NCBI RefSeq assembly: GCF_000003815.2
Contig: NC_049994.1
Span: 4,339,787 to 4,403,786 of the forward strand
Direction: 5' to 3'
Source: Branchiostoma floridae
Lineage: Eukaryota > Chordata > Leptocardii > Amphioxiformes > Branchiostomatidae
DNA: 64,000 bases
Each line of letters opens with the position of its first letter. The stretch's first letter is position 1. The translations under genes and the position numbers were made by a program. Of the stretch, positions 25,301-37,300 are shown piece after piece. The notes beneath the pieces were generated by a model. That model saw only the letters and a list, made by a program, of their open reading frames with translations. It searched no databases and was not told the DNA's origin.

Positions 25301-28300
25301 AACTGCCATTGTTCCCAGCACAATCCTTGTGGGAATTTCCTTCTCACATCTGTTGGAAATAGTCTGTTCAATACTTTTGGAATGTTAATCCGAATTGCTT
25401 AAGGCTAGCTACTTAATTAAGGTGTCCAAGAGGCTACAATAGGGGGTTGGGTTTTAGCCTTTGTTTAAAAGTTAAGGGAGTGGAGAAACAATCCTCAGAA
25501 AACCCCATAGTGATCCTCCTACATTTATCAAATCAAGATAACTCATACACCCCAGAGGTGTATAGATGTCCCCCTTTGTTTGGGCATGTAAAAACCTGAC
25601 TCCAGATATGCAACAGGTAGCAAGAATGGGGCAGAAATTGTCCTCCATTGGTAAGTCCCTTACTTTCTTATGGTGTGAAATTTCATACCTGTGTATGTTA
25701 ACAGGTGTCAATGTTCTCACCTGTTCGTTAGTTAACACATAGTGAGCAAAAAGTGGGGACGTTTCAACAGTGTCTACCAACAATGCACTGACATGGATTC
25801 GGCACAATCTAGTTAAGACTACTGTAAATGCATTAAGTTTGCTTTGGTTTTATGTTTTCTTGGTGATCAACCTCTTCATTGCAAATTCACAACCACCGCA
25901 AATTTTGTCTTCTGCCCACCTACCCCCTTGTCTTAAGTACAGTACAATAATGATTGTACATTATGGTGTGTATGAGGCAACTTAATTCTGTCCATCTGTA
26001 GCATCACTGACAAGTCACTGGTTGGTGTCCAACTGTCTGTTCATAAGAGCACCCGGTGTTTCAATTACTGCAGCAGCATGATTGACTATAGTTCTATAGT
26101 GACATCAACTGCACTGTGAACACTAAATTTTCTTTGCAGACTTAAATGCGTTTACAGTGTTCCATCTTGAAAGAGGCCTGGGGATCTGTATGTTATTGGG
26201 TGTCTCTGAAGGGGCTCAGACAATTTGTCACAGTTGTCAACCATCCCTGATAACATGTGCTAAGTGGGCCAGGCACTAGCTTGTACTAGATCATCAACAG
26301 TAAGAATGTGCTTGGCTTCATAGAGTTAAGCCAAACAGACTGAGCAGTCTGAGACTGAGTCTGCACAAGAGTCTTTCATGATCTTTTATGGTTTTACCAG
26401 TCATTGTCACATCTTTCTGCAATATTATGCAAGCTCAACTGGTAACATTTAAGGTCCCCTCTTTAGACAGGATTATGTTCCCGAGTGACGATTTACTGGT
26501 TGTCAGGTAGATTTTAAGACGAAATATTTAGGGGAAATGAACACATTAAACAATGTCAAAAACCTCTTGGCTCAAAGTAACAATTCAATGAGGTTTACGT
26601 CTAATGAGTCTAAAAAAGCTTCCAAGTCAAAGGACCTATCGTATAAGTAATGTGATTTGTTTTGAAGATCATAATGTTACAGTTTCAAAAACAAGGATGA
26701 GTGGTTTCAACAAAAATAACTTAATTGAACACAATCATAGTCATTTAATTTCTTATGATTCACCTAAACCAAAATTCTCCTTAACATCTGGAAGAAAAGC
26801 CACTTCAAGTCATGTTTTATCCAGAGACTTGATAACACCTTAATTACTGTCTTCATTTGTCTTTCTCGATACACTACTTTAAGTCAGGCGAGTAATTCTC
26901 TAAGCCATACTATCCCCAAAGATGGTATTTCTCTCACGCATCTGTCACTGCTGTATTGTGTAAGTTAGCCACGATGCTATAATTATAGTGGTTAGACTGC
27001 TAAATGGACTCTCAACACTTAGCCACAATTATTACCCATGAAAGAACAAGAAAATTATGGCTTCTGATGGAGGAAAATAAACAAGAACACAAAGACCGTT
27101 TTTGAACAGAAAAAAAAATCAAGACACGACAGAGTTTTAATTGTTGAGACGAAAGAAAATAAGTTTGAGGTTTTGACTTGAGAACACACAGAATAGAATG
27201 ATGGCCCAACAAAAAGATAATGTTACTTGAAAAGTCTTCACAAAATGGTTTTCATCTATTGACTTACTTACAAAGGGCTCGATGTATACCCAGAGGCTGT
27301 ATATCTACATGTAAATAGTATGTTGTGTGTAATTATAAAAGGCAAAATACAATCTGTCTAGAATCCTTCCCCCCTGGGGTTCAGGTAGGGAAGAAAGGAT
27401 TCAGAAATAGTACGTTTGTTTGTTACCAATTTACATTTTCCTTCCTGTGATTACTGCTTTCTCTTTGCATTTTGTAACACTTTTGTAATGTGTAATACAC
27501 GTTAACACTAATCATTGTTGAATGCACAAGGAAGTGTCTCACGAGTGTCAACAGCCTGTTGAAAGAATAGGAAAATCACAAAGTTTGTTTTTCAGCAAAC
27601 CCAGTAACCCAGTACTGAAAGATATCATGCCAAGGATGTCCCTGTAGCTCAACTGGTAGCAGAGTAGAAGTTGAGCTCCTGGGTCCAATAAGTTGATAAC
27701 TGGGAGACCATGGCTCAATCCAGGGTGGGACATATCAGTTGGGGCTGCACCCGTCTTTCGGATGGGATGTAAAATTGGGGGATTCCCGTGTTAGAGGTGG
27801 TGCCTCAAGCATGTAAAAGGGAAAGAGCTGGCAACCATGGCCAGTCCCTGTAAAAGTATACCTGAGTAACAGAAAAAGCTGACTCATGTGCAAGTTAAAC
27901 AACTATTTATCATTTCGCTAGATACCGTCCCACATGGACAACATGGTAAACTGTACTTGGTCCTTGGTTTCAAGGATCTTCTCTGGTCTTAACAAAATAG
28001 TGGGCAAAGGACGGTTATTATAAGGTTTTTGTTATTGGAGTAAGAAGGTATGATAATACCAACAATGGGATGAGTCCTATCAGGTGACAACATCTGTGTG
28101 CAGAGATTGATGAAATGTCTCAGGAGGAATCCCATAGGTGTGAAAAATGACAATTTTTACCATAGACAGATAATTCTGTGTTGGTGTTGGTGTTTTGAAG
28201 ATGCTACATTGATAAGTTTCTTCACAGCCTTCCATGAGCATTTATTGTTAGGGGAGTGCTCTAAGCTTTGATTAAGCTGCAGCATATGAGATGATTGGAG

Positions 28301-31300
28301 TAATACAGGTAGATGCTGAATCAAATTTTATCATTTCATTTCTAGCAGGAATTGATAGGAAACAAGTCACTTAATGTTATATCATATATGTGACATACAA
28401 ATGGGGCCGAAAATATGCAAGAAAAGAGTAAGATTTTAGTTGGTGGAAGCCACTGTTAATTCAGTAGACAGTGTAATTAAAGAAGCTGTCTTGGACAGAT
28501 CTTTATAATATATGTTAGGTGGGTCAGAAAAAATGAAGGTCAAGTTTGATCATGGGACCTCATAGCAGCTTTCTAAGGTACTGCAGGGAAATTTTCAGTT
28601 TTGGTATCTCATGTTCAGAACATGCTATGGTCATGATTTTTGAGTGGTAGATGGCTTTTGGCCAGAGAGTAAGTGGTATAGGTTTGGATCCCGTGGCAGC
28701 CTATTTGTGAAATAGAGTGACCTCTGCAAAGAAGCTTAGCTTAAATGAGTGTTGCAACGAGAGAATTACATAATGAAAAATGGAAAGGAATTTCAAAGTG
28801 GCAGGGGGCATGTTTATCTTGAAGTGGTACAGTGCACTGAATAAATCACTAAGGAGACTCATAAAACAAATCCATGAATGCATTGGTCTGGTCACTATTG
28901 TTCATTATGGCATTTATGGCCTTAGTCTCACTATACATTAGGTTTCCATCCAACTAACACAATAACATCCAGGACACAACTATGTGCTAAGCACTCGATG
29001 TGTCCGTAATTGAGCTATAATTTACCTGTTCAAACAAAGTAGTTAAAAAGGGGCAGGATGTTTCTCCATTTGTGGGTAGGAAGTGTTTCCTTTACAGAGG
29101 TAATGGGGTAAGGCTTAGAGTCAACAACGATCCCAATAACTGACAAACACAGCTTGTAAAGATGGCAGGGGAGTATTTTCTTAGCTTTGTGGCTTTTTTA
29201 TTCTCAGGTATGCCATTCAAATTCCAGCATGACAGTCAGTATATAAAGAATGACCTTAGAGAAAGTTTGACACATTTAATGCTGTAAAAATGACATTATC
29301 ATGCATACAATTATGACTTAAATAGAAGTACATGTAAAGGTAAAAGTTCGGTAAACATTAGTTTATGGAGGATGAAGTATCAGAAGCTTTAAAAATTTTC
29401 TTTAGCCATTAGTGCAATGTGAGTAGCTTTAGGATTTTATCCATACACATGGTTTGCCCATACACTTCTCAGTATACATGTGTGTGTATTGGGTTCTTTT
29501 AGGTGCAAAGTAAATGCCATCTAAAAGCTCCCTCTTTGATATACGGAGTCACTGACATCATATATCGCCCAATCCTAAATGGTCGATAGTAGGGTAGCAT
29601 TCACTGAACTAAAAATTTCAATTATTGCACAGAATATCAAATTATTTAAGGGCTATCCCACATGCAAGCTTTTTGTCCAACACTACCTTGCTACATAGCC
29701 ACATGAGAGCTTGCAGGGGAGACCTTCGGACACGAAGAAGCAGCCATCATCATCATCACCTTGCTACAAAGATGAGCACAATACAGGTTTCTCTGCAACC
29801 CCCATGTATGACTGTAATGCCTGAAACCTTGATCCCCCTCCCCAGTTTATTAGATTTACAGGTACACAGAGAGAATGGCAGGAATGCAGGCGCTGAGATC
29901 ATGTCTTGTCCACGATGACACCAGAATTGAAAACGGGATTTGTGGCAGGAACTTGAGCTTTGGTTCTTGCCTGAAGGAATCCGTGATGAATCGACCTGTA
30001 ATCGAATAGGAGGGTTGTTTTGCACAAGAGAAAAGGGTGTCTTCCATAGATGTAATCTGGTATGTATTTTGAGGATTTACCTCACGAAGGACCTTTCAAA
30101 CTGAGTTTGACAGATACATTGTTGTTTGGGAAGAACAGAGATATGTCTAGTCTTGAAGGTCACATGGCAAGGTCACTTTGGCAGGTTAGAATAATTCAAA
30201 TATTTTCCGTACACCGATGGAAAAAAAACAATGCAAACAAACAAGAATTGTTATCTTGGAGTTGTAACAGTGGGGTCACTTCCAAAATGACCAAGCCAAA
30301 TGGCTCTCGGCCTTTTGGCATAGTGGTTTGTATTGCTGGGTTTAATTTGTGATCTGGCTCCCCGGAAGTCTCTGTTTCTACACCTTTCTTACAGAGTCAG
30401 ACAATGTCATTGAAAAGACATCAGTTCAGTTGTTTGTGTTTGTTTAGACATAGGTTATTACACAGATAATGATCTTTTGAGTGTAGTGAAAGGAACAGGG
30501 AATTTGACCAATTCCAAAACAATTATGGGAACAATTAACGGAGCATGAAAACAACCGAAGCCGCTGTAATGAGTATTTAGACAACAACAAGTAGAAATTC
30601 ACCAAAAACCTTTGCATTGTGTTTTAATTGGCATCATACAACACATGTTTCTCCCCACAGTTCAAGACTACAAGGCAAAAGAAATTGATCATCTGCTTCA
30701 GTATACAATTACAGAATTCAGTAATTACAAATTACTATAGCCAAAAGATGAAAATAGATGCACGAAAAATCATTATGTGTATCTATAATTATAAATTGTC
30801 TATAAATGTATATTCATAAGTGATTTTTTTACGTGTAAGCTGCAGAAATAGTGATGGTTTACAAACAAGTACATTGTTACAAGTCTAGAGATCACTTTTC
30901 ACAAATAAAGGACATCCAGTATCTTCCCGCACACACACGCTAACACCTTCTGTATAGTCTGTTTATCTTTAACCTGGTTTAGAGGTAAGCTTTAGAACTA
31001 CAACATGATACCACTGATGCTCAACTCTCACAAAGAACTACTATAGGAGACTTAGCGAGGAGATCCAAACATTGAGATGGGAGGAAATATGGGCTTGTCT
31101 GAGCTGAGCTGGGTGGGACACGGATCACGTTGATTTATAAGTAAGGCCATGTTGATTTGATTATATGGATGACATCCTCCGTGAACTCCAAAACTGATGC
31201 GAGCGAGCGAATAAAAAAAAAGTTTGGCAAAAAAAAAAGTTTGGCCAAAAAAAAAAGTTGCCGTCAGTATGAAATCAAAGTGGCCAGGAAGGTTGAACAT

Positions 31301-34300
31301 AGGACTAAACACACATAGTATGGTATACCAACAGTTAGGTGTAGGGACCAGTACATCATACGGGTGCAAAACATTTTTTCTTCTTGGACCAATCCGAAAA
31401 AAAACAGACCTGAAAAAACAAAACAGAGGAACAAGTTTCGCCAATTACAAAATGGACACACTATGTCGGCAGCCATTTGGGGTCTAACCGGGGGGCCAAG
31501 AAGACAACAAGAGCGAAGTCAAGTAGAGTTTATAGTCAATTGCACCAAGTTTCTACAGTCAAAGGTACAGAGACAGTTAGCCTTTATTACATGGAGATGG
31601 GATTTTAAAATGAAGTGGGAGTCCAATAATCCACCAAACAGATTCCTTTGTAGCAAAATTGACCAATTACATTTGTACCATTGTTTTGAGTATTGCCAGT
31701 TCTCAAGTTTCCACAGACAATCACAACCAGGTTCATGTCTGGACCTGGAAATGATCCTCTGGACCTGAATTTTCTGTACTGGTACCTCCCCCAATCAACA
31801 ATAGATTTTTTTTCTTTCTGTCCTTTCACATCTTATTTTTTGACTTTAGATTCATTTTGGAATTCTATGGCATTAGTTATCTGTTTTCTGATACTTTTTT
31901 TTCAATCTACGGAATATTTGTGCTCATTTTACAGCTGCTTTGCACAATTTATTGTGTGGTCGAAAATTTTTTTTTTTTTTTGGAAATGGCCGAAAATTGG
32001 TGCGAGCGCGGATGTCATCCATATAATCAAATCAACGTGGCCTAAAAGGCATAAATATTTGTGCTCTTCCTCACTGTGTGGTCTTTATGATGGCATATTC
32101 TCCAAGCAGAGGTTTTGGTCGTGGGTATCATTGGTGGGGATTTCTTACGGCTACCTAATGCAGCATATTTAAGTACTGATCAACTGCTAACAGTAGAATT
32201 TCAGTAGATTGACAACTACATTGTTTTGTACTGTCATACTGAATGACTACTGTGTAGTATTTGCGCCTCTATCTACTATTCTTCTGCTGTCAGACAGTGC
32301 TGAAAATCTACTGACTATGTACTGTTCATCTACTGTCAATGGAGTGTTTGATACTAGGATCTAATGTTCAATAAATTTTGGGTTGACTTGGTCTTCTTGG
32401 AGAATAGGTATAGAGTACACATGTGCAAGCAAGTTACATTTCTTGAGTTTAACCCTCTCAACACGATGAGCCACATGCCCGTAGCCAGGATTTTGCCTGG
32501 GGGGGGTTCTTTTTAGTCTTGGGCGGACCAATGAGCGCCGAAGGCGCGAGCTGAGCGCCGAAGGCGCGAGTTTCCTAGGGGGTCCGGGGGCATGCTCCCC
32601 CGGAAAATTTTGAAAATTGAACTCTCTGAAATGGCATTTCCTGCATTTTTGAAAGGGTTTCAAAGGAAAAAACCAGAGACACTCACATAACTGCTTTAGA
32701 CAATATTTTATTGGACAAAAATGAAAGGTTGAGTACATCCTTTATGAAATGGCCCCCGCATTAATTAGTCTTTGATATAAAGCATACATGATCATGTGAT
32801 TATCCAATAGACTTGAGAGTTTTAAATTAATGGTCTTAGTATTCTTAACCAAACACCTTCAGCCATAGCAGTCTAATTTCTTACCTTACGGCTATTGTCT
32901 TAACTTAAAGTTCTTAAACACGTAACTGCCTCAGTTAACTGTCTGACTTGACATTCTGAACTAACACGTAACTGCCTCAGTTAACAGTCTAACTTGACAT
33001 TCTTAAACTGACACGTAACTGCCTCAGTTAACAGTCTAACTTTACATTCTTAACTAACACGTAACTGCCTCAGTTAACAGTCTGACTTGACATTCTTAAA
33101 ACTGACACGCAACTGCCTCAGTTAACAGTCTAACTTGACATTCTGAACTAACACGTAACTGCCTCAGTTAACAGTCTAACTTGACATTCTTAAAACTGAC
33201 ACGTAACTGCCTCAGTTAACAGTCTAACTTGACATTGTGAACTAACACGTAACTGCCTCAGTTAACAGTCTGACTTGACATTCTTAAAACTGACACGTAA
33301 CTGCCTCAGTTAACAGTCTAACTTGACATTCTGAACTAACACGTAACTGCCTCAGTTAACAGTCTAACTTGACATTCTGAACTAACACGTACATGTAACT
33401 GCCTCAGTTAACAGTCTGACTTGACATTCTGAACTAACACGTAACTGCCTCAGTTAACAGTCTAACTTGACATTCTTAAACTGACACGTAACTGCCTCAG
33501 TTAACAGTCTAACTTGACATTCTTAACTAACACCTAACTGCCTCAGTTAACTGTCTGACTTGACATTCTTAAACTGACACGTAACTGCCTCAGTTAACAG
33601 TCTGACTTGACATTCTGAACACGTAACTGCCTCAGTTAACAGTCTGACTTGACATTCTTAACTAACACGTAACTGCCTCAGTTAACTTGACATTCTTAAC
33701 TAACACGTAACTGCCTCAGTTAACAGTCTGACTTGACATTCTTAACTAACACGTAACTGCCTCAGTTAACAGTCTGACTTGACATTCTTAACTAACACGT
33801 AACTGCCTCAGTTAACAGTCTGACTTGACATTCTTAACTAACACGTAACTGCCTCAGTTAACAGTCTGACTTGACATTCTTAACTAACACGTAACTGCCT
33901 CAGTTAACAGTCTGACTTGACATTCTTAACTAACACGTAACTGCCTCAGTTAACTTGACATTCTTAACTAACACGTAACTGCCTCAGTTAATAGTCTGAC
34001 TTGACATTCTTAACTAACACGTAACTGCCTCAGTTAACAGTCTGACTTGACATTCTTAACTAACACGTAACTGCCTCAGTTAACAGTCTGACTTGACATT
34101 CTTAACTAACACGTAACTGCCTCAGTTAACAGTCTGACTTGACATTCTTAACTAACACCTAACTGCCTCAGTTGACAGTCTTAACTTGATATTCTTAACC
34201 AATCACGCCTTTTAAAAATATTATGCATGGAAAAAAACGGACCTTCGAGAAAAAAGCGGACCTTCCAGCGCGCGTGGGGGGGTTCGTCCGTAGTGGTAGC

Positions 34301-37300
34301 CTGACCATTTTCAATCATCACCCCGTGTGTGACAGTGTGTGTGTGGATATAACCCGAACACACACCAGCATATTTCTAGCGATCGGAAACTCGCGAATAT
34401 TCCAGCTTTGAACCCAACATGGCTGACGGAGAGTTCGAGACTTTGGTGGACGATGTTTTTGATAAGGACACCACGAAGCGGCTGGCGGTGGCCGAGGTTC
34501 TGGTAGCGTATCTTCAGGAGCACAGCTCGCCCCTCCCCGCCGACTCGTCGCTCATGGGCCGGTTGGTGGACGGACTGGCAGCCTGGCTCAACACGTCCAA
34601 CTTCAAGATCTGCCTGAACGGCATGGAGGTCATCAGCCACCTCATCGTCCGCCTCAAGGAGAAGTTCAGACATCACATCAATACAGTCTTGCCGCCTCTG
34701 ATCGACAGACTAGGAGACAGCAAAGACCAGGTTCGAGAGCAAGCACAGGAGCTAATACTGAGACTCATGGAGCCGGTGTCATTCCCACAGTACGTGTTTG
34801 AGAGAATGATGGGGGCCTTCGGACATCGGAACTTCCGCGTGAGAGAAGAGGTGCTCATCTGCCTCATGGCCACCATCAACACATTTGGTGCTGGGTCCCT
34901 CACCCTCAGCAAGATTGTGCCACACATATGTAAGCTGCTGGGAGACCCCAATAGTGCTGTTCGGGACATGGCAATCAACTCGCTGGTAGAGATCTACAGA
35001 CACGTGGGGGAGAATAGTCGAAGGGCCAAGCATCGAATATTCGGTTCTACTTCCGGGGTTTTCTAAAACGGCTCAGATCATATAGAACGCGTTATTCTCT
35101 GAAGACACGGTGCACGTCGGGGCACAGCTTGAGGCCGTTGCATGGATGTAAACAACTGTCTGTGGTGCAACAAAGAGACCTTAGACTTGTATAATGTTTA
35201 TACTTTTTCATATCTACAGGATTTTTCCAGCACAACTATGTACACATTTTGCGCGTTACAAAATGACATCTGGCACTTTGGCTTTTAAAACTTTAGCAAT
35301 TTTTGTCTAGTCTACTTGTCCTTGTCTGTTTTACAATTCACCTAGATCCGATTATCTAATGCCACAGTGTGATAGTCCATTTCATTGCCTTTACAATGAT
35401 ACCAAAGTTCCCTGGTTAATTTCAGGAGCAACGAGTTTACACCAGAAAACCTGCGACAACACGTTGGGCGACCTCGTTCCACGGTAGAACGTACGGGGCA
35501 CAGCGTCTTCAACAGAGTGAACATTTTTATATGCCAGTACTATGCTAGTAACCAATAGCGTCGACAATAAATTATACATCAAATGAAAGCTAAGGTTTCC
35601 GTGAACCAACACAGAAATTTCAAGAGGGATAGAGAACTCGTCATGACTGTAACGCCGTTACAAAGATGACTGTCAAGTTCTACAGCTACACGATGAGATA
35701 CTGCGCTCCGCGGTAGAACGCACGAGGAGCAGCATACTTTATAACAAGTGAAAATCTTCTATTTGGGTGCTGCACTATCAACCAATCAAGTCGACAAAAT
35801 GCTATACATCAAATGAAAGGAAAGGTTTCTAGAAATCATTACACACATTTTCAAGAATATTCATGAACTCTACGTGCTTACAACACCGTGACAAATTTGA
35901 CCGTCTAGTTCCGTGATTGTATGCAGAGCGACCGCGTTCCGAGTTAGAACACGCTAGGTGCCGCGTCTGTATAACGAGGTGACAATTTTCAGCGTTGTAC
36001 CATTGTGCAACAAACCATTTAAAGAGACATATAGATTTATATCAAGTGAAAGCTAAGTTTTTGGAGAATCATCATATCAACTTTAAGACGGATGGAGATT
36101 TTTAGGAGCTTACGATCCCGTGACAAAGATTAACATAAGTCCCGTGCTTTCTACTGGGCCGATGCGTTCCAATTGTGTTCGGAACGCGCGCAGCGCGGCG
36201 TCTTGATTTCAACAGAGTGGCCATTTTCTATTTGGGTGCTGCGCTATCAACCACTCCAGTCGACAATAAGCTATATATCAAATGAAAGGTAATGTCTCTG
36301 AAAATCAGCACACCGATTTTCAAGAATATTCATCAGCGTTTTATGCTTGCTAAAAGCCAACAAACTTGCCGTAAAGTGTGCGATGTTCATGGAACGATTT
36401 TTCAAAGTGTAACTCAACAAACACCGATGATTTGACCATGATGAGACGCGCTGAATCCTGCGCTTTCAGCATGCCAAATCTCATGGACCTGTAATTAACC
36501 AACTTTATGCTATGAGTACTTAAGTAAAGGCTAGTTTCACGGGAGAGGCGCGTGGTGTCGTTTTCGCTGTTTTGTAAAATAAGCGTGTTCTAGAGCATTG
36601 GCCCTTCGACTAAGGTCAGGGTCGACCTCAGCAAGAAGGGCATACCCTCATCAAGGTTGTCTGTGATCTTCCAGAAGTTTGATGAAGTGAAACAGTCAGG
36701 CAGGATGCTGGCAGTCTCTTCATCATCCTCCCTTCGGTCCAGCAGTTCTGGGGACGGAGACGAGACAGACTCTGCCAAGAACAGACCCTTTCTCTACTGG
36801 AGCGGGCACATATACGACTCCCCCCATTATGATGCAGGGATAGGCATTCCCGCCGTCATTCACCGGAGGGTTTACGACCCAACTGGCTACCCTCTACCTG
36901 GTTCAGCCCGCCTGCCAAAGCGGTTGCCCGGGGTGTGGCCGCTGCGCATGCTACAGCTTCTGGGAGCCACAGGTGAGAGCTGGGTATCAGATGGGAGCCA
37001 AAGCAGGATGAGCTACCCGTACGGGCATGGCAGGCCCCCCCTGCAGAGGTACTGACCCTACCTGACACCCCATACACCCCCACAAACCCTGACATGACAA
37101 CGTGATGCCTTGGTCATCGTCGACGACGACGGACGAACAAGAAGATGATGGAGACTGCTATGATTCAGGCTCACATGAAGATAGCTCCGGAGGTATCCAG
37201 AATGTCGGGAGCAAAGAGAGAGAGCTACGCGGTTTGGGGCATGTGATGTCTTTATTCTTCTCTGTGCGTAGACTGGTAGAGGCTTATAGGTTGTGCAAAG

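Noticed and set aside
31364-32172. 134- and 159-codon + frames
   Set aside because: Lie within elements D and E, with low-complexity T-rich peptides; no transposase motif.
32915-34200. CRISPR-like array
   Set aside because: Units are contiguous tandem repeats without unique spacers, in a eukaryotic context: a minisatellite.
35004-36614. Ordinary spliceosomal intron in CLASP
   Set aside because: The break coincides with TIRs and TA duplication of a transposon; only a weak GTGGGG donor exists and using it would delete conserved residues.
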